A program made the translations under genes and the position numbers. Positions 1 to 6,776 of a stretch of DNA of 9,279 nt are shown piece by piece. The stretch comes from Candidatus Tectimicrobiota bacterium (GTDB taxonomy: Bacteria > JACPSX01), in the NCBI GenBank assembly GCA_016193065.1, contig JACPSX010000133.1:1-9279 (forward strand), given 5' to 3'. How positions within the stretch are numbered: the first letter of the stretch is position 1; each line of letters starts with the position of its first letter. The notes below the pieces were generated by a model. That model was given only the letters and a program-made list of their open reading frames with translations, had not been told where the DNA came from and searched no databases.

Positions 1-1570
1 CTCCTTCGGGCTTCGGGTTCGTCACGGTCACCGGAAAGGTCCCCACCCGCCGCAAAAGTCGGGCGGGGATAATGGCCCTAAGCTCTGTGGGGCTGAGGAA
101 TTCCGTGTGCAGGCCCACCCCATCAAGCCGCGCCACAGATTCCCTCTGGAAGGAAGTCCCCCTCAGGGTAATCTCCGTCTCTGGATCCTCCTCGGTAGCA
201 ATGACCGGAGAGAGCTTCTCGATTTGAGGGAGGGGATTCCCGTAAAACTCCTCGTGGCTGGGCCGCGGGATCGGATTGGTAAATTCCCGGTGAAATCCGT
301 GATCGAGAACGCGCCCGCCCTGAATCACCCGGTCGATTTTCTGGGTGTTGGAAATGCTCTCCAGGGGGTTCAAGCCAAGCACCACCAGGTCCGCCAGTTT
401 TCCGGGCGCAATGCTCCCGAGATCTTTTTCCTTCTGGAGAAATTCCGCCGCCACCGTGGTGGCCGATTGCAGAGCTTGCATGGGGGTCATGCCCGCCTCG
501 ACCAAAAGTTCCAGCTCCCGATGGAGCCCGATTCCGGGAACGACGGCCCCTGTATCGGACTCGGCCACGACCTTTCCTCCGGCCCTGGCCAACTGGCCAA
601 TGAAATCCCGGTGCTGGATGAAACCCTGGCGCAGATCCTCAAAGCTGTACTTGGCCGTGGCCCCGTATACCGCGTTGTAGTTGTCCAACCAGTAACGCCG
701 GCGGTCCTCGGGAATGTAGTCGAGCCCCGGCTGCCTGAGCAGATGAAAATCCTCGTATTCGTGCTGCCGGCGATGCTCGACGACGGCACCCCACAGGGTA
801 ATCAGATTCGGCCCTACATAAGTCCCGCGCTCGACGAAAATCTGGATGAGCTCATCAAAGTAGCGGGGCTCCATGAGATGACCCGGGCCGATGAACTTTT
901 CAATGAGAGTGGAAAACTGGGCGAGCTTTTGGACACGGAGGGGATCGCGGATCGTGGCCCGATCGATTCCCGTGGCGTGCTCCACACCGTCAAGACCCGC
1001 CAGTACCGCGTCCCGGGCGCTCAGGTCAATGTGCCCCGTGACCCGCAGGCCAGCCCGGTGCGCCTCTTCGGCCACAGCACGGATCATGTCGGCCGTCACC
1101 CCCAGGTGAACCTTGATCACGTCCACGCCGCACTCGATCAGTTTTTTTGTCTCCCGGCGGGCCTCCTCCGGGGAACTGACCGGGATGTGGTGGCTGCGTG
1201 CACCCCGGGCAATGAGAAGGCTGCCCGAAGCAAAAATGCGGGGGCCGACGATCTTTCCCCGAGTCACCCCTTCCCTCTGGGCCAAAATCCACTCGGTCGG
1301 ATTCCCCAGGTCCTTGACCGAGGTGACCCCGAAGGCCAGAAAAAGCTCGGGCATCCAGTCCCGGTAGTGCACGTGGCTGTCAATAAGGCCAGGAATGATC
1401 CATTTCCCCGGAGCTTCGATCACTTCCGCCCCCGGGGGAACCGACACCATTTGCCCTTGCCCGATCTGGTGGAAACGATCCCCCTCGATAACGATGACGG
1501 AATTCTGCAGGGATTTTCCCCCACTGACGTCGATCAGCGTGCCTCCCCGGATGACCAGTGTTTGACTCAC
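1..1570 (-). CDS. Metal-dependent amidohydrolase with C-terminal IPT/TIG-like domain (partial, C-terminus off the window)
   Basis: This is a cyclic-amidohydrolase-superfamily enzyme (imidazolonepropionase/prolidase-like branch). It presumably hydrolyses an amide or ester bond in the cytoplasm; the substrate is unknown. I translated 523 codons, still open at the window edge. The N-terminal beta-sandwich has the usual LVIRGGTLID opening. The metal-site motif GLIDSHVHY gives H66 and H68. Further candidate ligands are K153 (VIKVH, possible carboxylated lysine), H180 (VTGHI), H198 (GVEHAT) and D339 (AESDTGA). GSIAPGKLADLVVL (385-398) closes the catalytic domain. From about residue 450 the sequence looks like an IPT/TIG immunoglobulin-like fold, ending GTFPVTVTNPKPEG. 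The start is GTG at 1570, five bases after a GGAGG in the 15-bp gap behind the binding-protein gene, so the two are probably co-transcribed. No signal peptide is visible, which is odd for a protein carrying a TIG-type domain. The family is certain; the substrate is not. Confidence 0.92.
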   Translation of the reverse strand, partial: MSQTLVIRGGTLIDVSGGKSLQNSVIVIEGDRFHQIGQGQMVSVPPGAEVIEAPGKWIIPGLIDSHVHYRDWMPELFLAFGVTSVKDLGNPTEWILAQREGVTRGKIVGPRIFASGSLLIARGARSHHIPVSSPEEARRETKKLIECGVDVIKVHLGVTADMIRAVAEEAHRAGLRVTGHIDLSARDAVLAGLDGVEHATGIDRATIRDPLRVQKLAQFSTLIEKFIGPGHLMEPRYFDELIQIFVERGTYVGPNLITLWGAVVEHRRQHEYEDFHLLRQPGLDYIPEDRRRYWLDNYNAVYGATAKYSFEDLRQGFIQHRDFIGQLARAGGKVVAESDTGAVVPGIGLHRELELLVEAGMTPMQALQSATTVAAEFLQKEKDLGSIAPGKLADLVVLGLNPLESISNTQKIDRVIQGGRVLDHGFHREFTNPIPRPSHEEFYGNPLPQIEKLSPVIATEEDPETEITLRGTSFQRESVARLDGVGLHTEFLSPTELRAIIPARLLRRVGTFPVTVTNPKPEG

Positions 1571-1585
1571 GATCTCCTCCGACGG

Positions 1586-2575
1586 TTACCGGCCAAACAC
1601 GCGCTTTTGGGCCTCCCGCAAATAGCTCATGTCGATGAACTTGGTTGCCGGAGGATAGGGCTTTTTTAAGTCCCCCATCTCTCCCAGGCTCTCGATGACT
1701 CTTTCCACCCCCCGTTCCGGGACGGTTCCGTCCAGGGGCTGCACCTTATTGGCGATATAGTACTCGTAGGCCCGATCCGCGTAATCCACGGGAACACCGG
1801 TCTCCTTGGCGGCAATCTCGACGGCCTCTTTGCGGTTGGCGTGAATCCAGCGGTTAGACTTCAAAATGCCTTCCAGAAAATCGACCACCTTACCCGGATT
1901 TTCTTTCGCCCACTTCCCTCCCACGTTGATGTCCGTGAACTGGAACTCCTTCACGTACTGGGAGAGATTGCTTACTTCCGGATACCCCTTGTCGATGGCC
2001 ACGTAGTTCGTGGGGATCATGAGCATCACTGCCGAGATATTGCCTGCCTCCAGAGCCATCATGCGCTCCTGCGTGGAACCTACCTGAACCATCTTGTAGT
2101 CCCGTGGGAACTCCATCCCGTTGGTCCGTAAGATCTCCTGCATGAGGACGGTCGTCCCGCTCTTGAGCCCCGAGACCCCCAGGGTCGTTCCCTTCAGATC
2201 CTTCAGAGTCTTGTACTCCTTGCGGGCCACCAGACTGAAACCGGGCACGTTATTCAGGGAGGCGATGATCTTCATGTCCTGGCCTTTTTCAACCAGCCGG
2301 ATCACCCCCTCGGCGGCACTGGTAGAAAACTGGATGGAACCGGCCAGTAGAGCCTGAGCTTCCACGTCCAGGCGCGGCACAACCGAATAGCCCACATCCA
2401 TCCCCTTTTCCTTGAAAAAACCCTTTTGCTGTCCGACCCAAACGGGAAGGTAAGCTTGATTCTTCCCTACCATCCCCACGGTGATCTTCTCCGCCGCCGG
2501 AGCCGGAGAGACCGCCAGAGCGACCATCAAAATCCCCGCCGGTATCCAGAACCGACTTCTGTTCGCAAACCGCAT
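1586..2575 (-). CDS. ABC transporter periplasmic substrate-binding protein, NitT/TauT (NMT1/THI5-like) family
   Basis: This is a predicted 329-residue periplasmic binding protein that would deliver a small solute to an ABC importer. A signal peptide is clear: basic start MRFANRSR, a hydrophobic stretch at about residues 9-22, and a cleavage-like site PAPAA/EK near 28. The mature protein opens with ITVGMVGKNQAYLPVWVGQQ and KGFFKEKGMDV. This is the family's signature entry strand and its 'fully exported, gains function next to a membrane partner' layout. LAGSIQFSTSAAEG (78-90), YKTLKDLKGTTLGVS (121-135) and TQERMMALEAGNISAVM (168-184) are also typical of NMT1-like proteins. I chose ATG 2575 over the longer open frame starting at 2689 because it has GGAGG eight bases upstream and directly starts the signal peptide. 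The amidohydrolase follows after 15 bp. No permease or ATPase gene is in view, so the partner is either beyond the window or encoded elsewhere. The ligand is unknown. Confidence 0.93.
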   Translation of the reverse strand: MRFANRSRFWIPAGILMVALAVSPAPAAEKITVGMVGKNQAYLPVWVGQQKGFFKEKGMDVGYSVVPRLDVEAQALLAGSIQFSTSAAEGVIRLVEKGQDMKIIASLNNVPGFSLVARKEYKTLKDLKGTTLGVSGLKSGTTVLMQEILRTNGMEFPRDYKMVQVGSTQERMMALEAGNISAVMLMIPTNYVAIDKGYPEVSNLSQYVKEFQFTDINVGGKWAKENPGKVVDFLEGILKSNRWIHANRKEAVEIAAKETGVPVDYADRAYEYYIANKVQPLDGTVPERGVERVIESLGEMGDLKKPYPPATKFIDMSYLREAQKRVFGR

Positions 2576-2630
2576 GGACTTTCCCTCCTTCTCCCAATTC
2601 CTCTCTCTGCCGCCCGGACTTGGGGCACTG

Positions 2631-2765
2631 CAAAGCGCTCGTAATGGCGTTGTATCCCGCCCGCATTTTCTCCAGCTTCCGAGCCACAACCCGGCTCTCT
2701 GGAGTCAGCACAAACCCAAGTACCAGGAAAACAACGAACACCGCGGCACCCGCCCTTTTGGACAT
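2631..2765 (-). pseudogene. Truncated N-terminus of a second NMT1-like substrate-binding protein
   Basis: An ATG at 2765, six bases after AAGGAG, opens a frame beginning MSKRAGAAVFVVFLVLGFVL, a convincing signal peptide. About 45 codons in, it reads KMRAGYNAITSAL. This is the standard first beta-strand and loop of NMT1-like binding proteins, which normally continue into a 'PLWVAKE' segment. Here the similarity stops abruptly. The following residues are low-complexity and polar, and none of the three frames restores the family sequence before the intact binding-protein gene starts at 2575. The frame itself stays open to 2289, overlapping the intact gene one base out of phase. I infer a deletion that removed nearly all of a paralogous gene and left its promoter, ribosome binding site and leader upstream of the surviving copy. 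It could instead be a short translated leader peptide. Confidence 0.6.
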
Positions 2766-2843
2766 GGATCACTCCTTAGTTGACATTTCTCCGATCCAGA
2801 AGTGTTGGCTGGGAATTGCCTTTACAGGATGAAATTTTGGAAT

Positions 2844-2872
2844 ATTCTAAACCAGATCCGGAAAACGGGCAA
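2844..2872 (-). promoter_or_regulatory. Putative sigma-70 promoter for the binding protein/amidohydrolase unit
   Basis: Read on the minus strand, TTGCCC (2872-2867) and TAGAAT (2849-2844) are separated by exactly 17 bp, a good match to -35 and -10 boxes. Transcription would start near 2837. It would pass the truncated leader ORF (start 2765) before reaching the intact binding-protein start at 2575, giving an untranslated or leader region of about 260 nt. This is pattern matching only. Confidence 0.5.
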
Positions 2873-2929
2873 CGGGATTCTGTGCCGCTCTTTCGCTAAT
2901 TCTGCCGGGTTCTTAGCGGAGAGGGGATC

Positions 2930-3514
2930 ATGAAAAATCTCATCCGATTCTTGCCCCTGATCTTTGTCGTCGGCCTGCTCAGTACCATCCAGATCATCCC
3001 ACCGGGATGGCAATCCGAAGCATTTCAAGCGCAGTCCGAGCCCCCCGTGCTGGCTCCCTTTGAGCCGACGCCCATGGAGGTCGTCATCCCCATGCTGATC
3101 CTGGCCGACATCCGCGCCGGGGACGTGCTTTACGATTTGGGCTCGGGAGACGGGCGGATCGTCATTGCCGCCGCCAAGAGGTACGGTATCCGCGGGGTCG
3201 GCGTTGAGATCGACCCCGAGCTTGTCCGGGAATCCCGAGAAAAGGCGCGCAAGGAGAGAGTCGAACACCTGGTCGAGTTCCGCCTGCAAGATGCTCTGAC
3301 CGTCGATCTCTCCGCAGCCACGATCGTCACATTGTACCTCTATCCGGATGCGAACTTGCTGCTGCGGCCCATATTACGGAAGCAATTGCGGGCAGGAGCA
3401 CGGGTTGTCTCCCACGATTTCGACATGGGAGACTGGAAACCGGATAAATCCGAGAAACTGAAGGATAACCAGGGCGAGAATCACACCATCTACCTCTGGC
3501 GCATCAAAAAGTAA
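2930..3514 (+). CDS. Membrane-anchored or exported class I SAM-dependent methyltransferase, FAM173/ATPSCKMT-like
   Basis: This is a 194-residue Rossmann-fold methyltransferase. Residues 5-24 are a hydrophobic anchor or signal segment, followed by a polar linker to about 43. PFEPTPMEVVIPML (43-56) precedes the SAM-binding motif I, DLGSGDGR (69-76). The acidic residue after strand 2 is in GVEIDP (91-96). QDALTVDLS (120-128) and LYLYPDAN (135-142) occupy the motif II-IV region. The tail RAGARVVSHDF with GDWKP is reminiscent of the FAM173 lysine methyltransferase family, where a similar 'PAGARVVS...WQP' segment occurs; this comparison is from memory. The start is supported by GGAG eight bases upstream of ATG 2930. 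It stands alone: the leftward operon diverges from it, and a 460-bp gap lies downstream. Bacterial members are often annotated only as methyltransferases, and the substrate is unknown. A hydrophobic N-terminus on a SAM-dependent enzyme suggests tethering to the inner face of the membrane rather than true export. Confidence 0.88.
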   Translation: MKNLIRFLPLIFVVGLLSTIQIIPPGWQSEAFQAQSEPPVLAPFEPTPMEVVIPMLILADIRAGDVLYDLGSGDGRIVIAAAKRYGIRGVGVEIDPELVRESREKARKERVEHLVEFRLQDALTVDLSAATIVTLYLYPDANLLLRPILRKQLRAGARVVSHDFDMGDWKPDKSEKLKDNQGENHTIYLWRIKK

Positions 3515-3899
3515 GCGCCCCGCAGCCCCGGCAGAGCTCGTAATGACTCGGGGACTGCCTCCCGCCCTTCGATGCTCTCCCTCCGAGGGAGTAACCCCCG
3601 CAGGCGACCTACAGGGTTGCTGGAAGAGACCGGGTGTGCCCCGTAGGGCGACTTACCTGTCTGCGTGTCCGCACAGGCAGGAAGTTTTGCAGGCGCCGCA
3701 GCCGGAAGACTTGAATCTCCTCGTATGCGAAAACCAACCGTCCCTAAATCGCCCTCCCGCGCAAAAGTTTACCGGGTACCCGCAGGGCGGGTGCCCAAGG
3801 GGCACCCCGGTCTCTCATTACCTTTTCCTCTTGCCGCAAGCTGTTCGGGAGCTCAAGGATACTCCCGAGGACATCGCATACGCAAAGGGAGGAAAACCG
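3515..3899. repeat. Intergenic region packed with GC-rich hairpins and repeated motifs; no credible gene
   Basis: This gap between the methyltransferase and the benE-like gene contains short palindromic modules. Visible hairpins are CTCCCT/AGGGAG (3577-3591), an imperfect CCTGTCTG/CAGGCAGG stem (3656-3681) and GGGTGCCC/GGGCACCC (3789-3807). The last competes with GGGTACCCGC/GCGGGTGCCC (3775-3797). A core CCCGYAGG(G)CG recurs in the same direction at 3597-3606, 3640-3650 and 3779-3789. A 16-17-bp imperfect inverted repeat, GAGACCGGG(T)GTGCCCC, sits at 3626-3642 and 3799-3814. Open frames crossing the region have no recognisable domain, no good ribosome binding site and Pro/Arg-rich composition, so I treat it as non-coding. 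It may be a mosaic of dispersed palindromic repeats, a decayed miniature element, or a structured RNA. Confidence 0.6.
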
Positions 3900-3929
3900 T
3901 TGACAGAGGAAATAGGCATGAGGTAGAAG
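3900..3929 (+). promoter_or_regulatory. Putative sigma-70 promoter for the BenE-family gene
   Basis: A perfect TTGACA (3900-3905) is followed after 17-18 bp by GTAGAA/TAGAAG (3923-3929), a weaker -10. It lies about 50 bp upstream of the GTG start at 3976, beyond the repeat-rich region, so the transporter probably has its own promoter. Pattern match only. Confidence 0.45.
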
Positions 3930-3975
3930 ACGGAGAACGCTTCATCCCCCTTCGTGCTTTCAGCGAGGAAACTTA

Positions 3976-5217
3976 GTGATCCTGGAGCCTGGAGACGGCT
4001 TTGGCCGCTCCCTCAGAGACCTGCCCCGCTATCTCAACGGCGCCACCATCAGTCACGGCTTCATTGCCTGGCTCTTTGCCGTCACCGGCCCTCTCCTCGT
4101 CCTTCTCAATGCCGCCCAGCAAGGCAAGCTCCCCCAGGAGATTGTGAGCTCCTGGATCTTTGCGGGCTACGGCATGGGCGGTGTGCTCAGCATCTTCCTC
4201 TCCCTCTACTACCGCCAGCCCATCGCCTCCGCCTGGACCATCCCGGGCGCGATCCTGGTGGGGAATTTCCTGACCCACTTCTCGTTTGAACAGGCCGTAG
4301 GGGCCTACATCGTCACCGGACTCCTGATCACCTTCCTGGGGGTCTCCGGCGTCATCAAAAAGCTCATGGAATGGATCCCCATGCCGATCATTCTGGGCAT
4401 GGTTTCCGGCGTTCTCCTACCCTTCGGCATCAATATCATTAAGGCGCTGGGCCAGACTCCTTTCCTCACAAGTGCCACCGTCGCCATTTTTCTCGCCAGC
4501 ACCTTCCTGGGCACCCTGACCAGGCGCTTCCCTCCCATCCTGTGGGCCATCCTGGGGGGGTTGATCGTTGCCACCGTGCAGGGGGAGGTGCATTGGGAGT
4601 TTTTTTCCCTGAATTTCATTTCTCCCCAGTTTTTCACCCCAAAGTTCAGCCTCTCGGCCGCCGCCGAACTCGTGATCCCGCTGGCTCTCACGGTAATCGC
4701 GGTGCAAAACGGTCAAGGCTTTGCGATCCTCAAAAACGCCAACTACAATCCCCCCATTAACGCCTTCACAATTTACACGGGGGTGGGTTCCCTGGTCAGC
4801 GGGGTCTTCGGCTGCCACTCAGCCTGCATCACGGGGCCCATGAACGCCATCATCTCTTCGCCCACGGCGGGAGCCCAGGAGGGGCGCTATGCGGGCGGTG
4901 TGGTGGCAGGATTTCTGTTCCTGCCCTTTGCGGCCCTGGCTCCGGTAGCTGCCGCTATCACCCGCCTTTTTCCTGCTGCCCTCATTAACGTCCTGGGGGG
5001 ACTTGCGCTGATCTACGTCCTGGCGGCTTCCTTCGGGCAATCCTTTTCGGGCTCCTTTCGCCTGGGCGCCCTGTTTTCTTTCATGATCACCCTGTCGAAC
5101 TTCACCCTGTTCAACATCGGATCCCCCTTCTGGGGGCTGGTGGGCGGTGTCCTCATTTCCCTGGTCCTGGAGCGCCGGGACTTCGAAACTCTGCGTCAAT
5201 CCGCGCCGGCAAAATAA
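3976..5217 (+). CDS. BenE-family (benzoate/H+ symporter-like) inner-membrane transporter
   Basis: This is a 413-residue polytopic membrane protein with about a dozen hydrophobic segments, close to the usual BenE length of about 390-400. Family landmarks are YRQPIASAWTIPGAILVG (79-96, BenE 'AWSTPGA' region), QNGQGFAILKNANYNPPIN (244-262, counterpart of the 'PGIAVL..GYRPP' loop) and FGCHSACITGPMNAI (278-292, counterpart of the 'GGHAxNLAAITAAI' half-helix). The start is GTG at 3976, six bases after GAGGA, and the first transmembrane segment begins near residue 26. Known members import benzoate with protons, but the substrate-loop residues here differ from the classical ones: CHSACITGP replaces GHAxNLAA. 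No benzoate-degradation genes are nearby, so another organic anion is possible. The gene is monocistronic and converges on the fumarase operon, whose terminator abuts its stop codon. Confidence 0.88.
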   Translation: MILEPGDGFGRSLRDLPRYLNGATISHGFIAWLFAVTGPLLVLLNAAQQGKLPQEIVSSWIFAGYGMGGVLSIFLSLYYRQPIASAWTIPGAILVGNFLTHFSFEQAVGAYIVTGLLITFLGVSGVIKKLMEWIPMPIILGMVSGVLLPFGINIIKALGQTPFLTSATVAIFLASTFLGTLTRRFPPILWAILGGLIVATVQGEVHWEFFSLNFISPQFFTPKFSLSAAAELVIPLALTVIAVQNGQGFAILKNANYNPPINAFTIYTGVGSLVSGVFGCHSACITGPMNAIISSPTAGAQEGRYAGGVVAGFLFLPFAALAPVAAAITRLFPAALINVLGGLALIYVLAASFGQSFSGSFRLGALFSFMITLSNFTLFNIGSPFWGLVGGVLISLVLERRDFETLRQSAPAK

Positions 5218-5244
5218 AAGGCGCCCGGGAAACCCCGGGCGCCT
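5211..5244 (-). terminator. Intrinsic terminator of the fumarase operon
   Basis: An 11-bp perfect stem, AGGCGCCCGGG (5219-5229) with CCCGGGCGCCT (5234-5244), has a 4-base loop. Read on the minus strand, the stem is followed by TTTTATTTT, so it is a canonical terminator for the leftward fumarase genes ending at 5262. On the plus strand there is no T-run after the stem, so rightward termination of the benE-like transcript would be weaker. The T-run is the complement of the last codon and stop of the benE-like gene. Confidence 0.85.
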
Positions 5245-5261
5245 CCGAGAGATCCTGAACA

Positions 5262-5837
5262 CTACTTGTGGGAAGAGACAATCTCCTGGTACTTGCCCTG
5301 AGAGATCTGTAAGATGTCCCGGTGCAGGCTGTTGCCGTGGCTGTCCATTGTGACCACGGCCGGGAAGCTGCGCACGGAGAATTCCCAGATCGCCTCGGGG
5401 CTGCCGAACTTCTCCATCAAGTGCACCCCGCGCACCTCGGTGACGCATTCGGCCAGCACCTGGGCCGCCCCGCCGATGGCGTGGAGGTAAACGCAACCGA
5501 ACCGCTCGCAGGCCTTCAGCGTTTTATCTCCCATTCCCCCTTTGCCGATGATTCCACGGATCCGGAACTTCTCGATAATTCCCGCCTGGTAGGGTTCTTC
5601 CCGGATGGAGGTCGTGGGACCCGCGGCCACCACCGTCCAGCGTCCGTTCCTCTGGATGACCACCGGCCCGCAGTGGTAGATGATCGCGTCTTTCAGCGAG
5701 ACCGGAGGGACTCCGCCCTCGTGCAGAAATTTGTGAACCGCATCGCGGCCGGTAAATATGATTCCGGAGATTTCCACCAAGTTGCCCACCTTCAGGGGCC
5801 GAACCTTTTTTTCCGTAAACGGAGCCTCTAGCAACAT
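5262..5837 (-). CDS. Fumarate hydratase class I, beta subunit (Fe-S hydro-lyase, tartrate dehydratase beta-type)
   Basis: This 191-residue subunit pairs with the alpha subunit encoded immediately upstream to form the cytoplasmic [4Fe-4S] fumarase, which interconverts fumarate and malate. Family motifs are SGIIFTGRDAVHKFL (24-38), YHCGPVV (54-60), AAGPTTSIREEPY (71-83, the substrate-binding GPTTS loop), GKGGMG (98-103) and HAIGGAAQ (119-126). The length is normal for the split form; in the fused enzymes this part is the C-terminal domain. The start at 5837 follows GAGGAG by nine bases, and 30 bp separate it from the alpha-subunit stop, so the two are co-transcribed. Class I fumarases and L-tartrate dehydratases share both domains, so tartrate or another hydroxy-dicarboxylate is a possible alternative substrate. 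Fumarase is the more likely call. Confidence 0.92.
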   Translation of the reverse strand: MLLEAPFTEKKVRPLKVGNLVEISGIIFTGRDAVHKFLHEGGVPPVSLKDAIIYHCGPVVIQRNGRWTVVAAGPTTSIREEPYQAGIIEKFRIRGIIGKGGMGDKTLKACERFGCVYLHAIGGAAQVLAECVTEVRGVHLMEKFGSPEAIWEFSVRSFPAVVTMDSHGNSLHRDILQISQGKYQEIVSSHK

Positions 5838-5867
5838 GGCATCCCGCTCCTCTGCAGAGCGCCGGCC

Positions 5868-6746
5868 TCAGTACAGCCAGCGCGCGATATCTCCTCCGTT
5901 ACTCAGGACAAACCCCTGGCGCCGGAAGGCCCAGCACATATAAGAGACGCTGACGAAGTAGCTGGCGGGGAGCCGGTTCAGGACCCCGATCTTCACCCCC
6001 AGCACGGTCGTCTTGCCGCCAAAGCCCATAGGCCCGATCCCCAGGTCATTCCCCTTCTCCACCATCTCTTCCTCGAGCTGCGCCAGCACCGGATCCGGGT
6101 TCCTGTCGTCCAGGGCGCGCAGGAGCTGCTCTTTGGAATGCGCGTAGCCCGTGGCCCGGTCGCCTCCAACCCCCACGCCCAGGATCCCCGGTCCGCACCC
6201 CTTTCCCTGGGCCTGCAAGACCGCATCGAGAATGCATTTGCGAACCCCGTCCAGATCCCGATCCGCCTGGATGCGCCCGTCAGGGAGCGAGTACTGGACT
6301 CCCATGTTCTCGCACCCCCCTCCTTTCAAGATCAGGCGCACGTCTGCTTCGGGGTTTTTCCTCTGCTCGAAGTGGAACGCGGGGGAGCCCGGACCCAGGT
6401 TGTTGCCCGTGTTGGCCCCAGTGATGGAATCCACGGAGTTCTGGCGCAAATACCCCTGGGCCGTGGATTCCGCCACGGCCTCGCGGGCCGCTTCCTCGAA
6501 GGCCAACTGATCAAACCCGGCCGGGACTTTCACATAGAAGAGGATCGAGCCCGTGTCCTGGCACAGGGGCTGGGATTTCTCCATGGCCAGAACAATGTTC
6601 TTCTGGATCACGTCCAGGGCATAGCGGGCATTGGTCCCGCTCTCTTCTTTCTCGACACCCTCTCGGAGCGCGTTCACCACGTCCCGGGGGAGTTCCGCCG
6701 AAGTGCGTCGAATCAGCTCGATGAGGTTTTCCTTGAGATTCTTCAT
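5868..6746 (-). CDS. Fumarate hydratase class I, alpha subunit (Fe-S hydro-lyase, tartrate dehydratase alpha-type)
   Basis: This 292-residue subunit carries the [4Fe-4S] cluster of a two-subunit class I fumarase of the TCA cycle. Candidate cluster ligands by family position are C62 in PLCQDTG, C184 in GKGCGPG and C271 in YMCWAFRR. C145 in KGGGCENMG is an extra cysteine where many relatives have serine. Other landmarks are GANTGNNLGPGSPAFHF (110-126), ILGVGVGGDRA (188-198) and NDLGIGPMGFGGKTTVLGV (233-251). The start at 6746 lies seven bases after GGGAG. The beta-subunit gene follows after 30 bp, and a strong promoter lies upstream (6777-6806). The split alpha/beta form is typical of many anaerobes, archaea and thermophiles and is oxygen-sensitive in characterised examples. 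Tartrate dehydratase is the main alternative, less likely without a tartrate-specific context. Confidence 0.93.
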   Translation of the reverse strand: MKNLKENLIELIRRTSAELPRDVVNALREGVEKEESGTNARYALDVIQKNIVLAMEKSQPLCQDTGSILFYVKVPAGFDQLAFEEAAREAVAESTAQGYLRQNSVDSITGANTGNNLGPGSPAFHFEQRKNPEADVRLILKGGGCENMGVQYSLPDGRIQADRDLDGVRKCILDAVLQAQGKGCGPGILGVGVGGDRATGYAHSKEQLLRALDDRNPDPVLAQLEEEMVEKGNDLGIGPMGFGGKTTVLGVKIGVLNRLPASYFVSVSYMCWAFRRQGFVLSNGGDIARWLY

Positions 6747-6776
6747 GGCTGGGCTCCCTTTCCTAGCACTCCGGCC

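Noticed and set aside
107-1669. A 520-codon open frame on the plus strand
   Set aside because: It is antisense to the amidohydrolase, whose minus-strand frame shows complete metal-binding motifs and a good ribosome binding site. The plus-strand translation has no recognisable domain.
2576-2689. N-terminal extension of the binding protein to a start at 2689
   Set aside because: It would put 38 polar residues ahead of a clear signal peptide. ATG 2575 has a well-spaced GGAGG.
3626-3814. An insertion element bounded by the inverted repeat
   Set aside because: There is no transposase and no matching target-site duplication (TGGAA versus TCATT flanks), so I report only repeats.
3543-3976. Two overlapping plus-strand open frames in the gap before the benE-like gene
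   Set aside because: They have no good ribosome binding site, a Pro/Arg/Gly-rich composition that follows the hairpins and repeats, and no family motif. I treat the region as non-coding.
5322-5831. A 169-codon plus-strand frame
   Set aside because: It is antisense to the fumarase beta subunit, which has all expected motifs.
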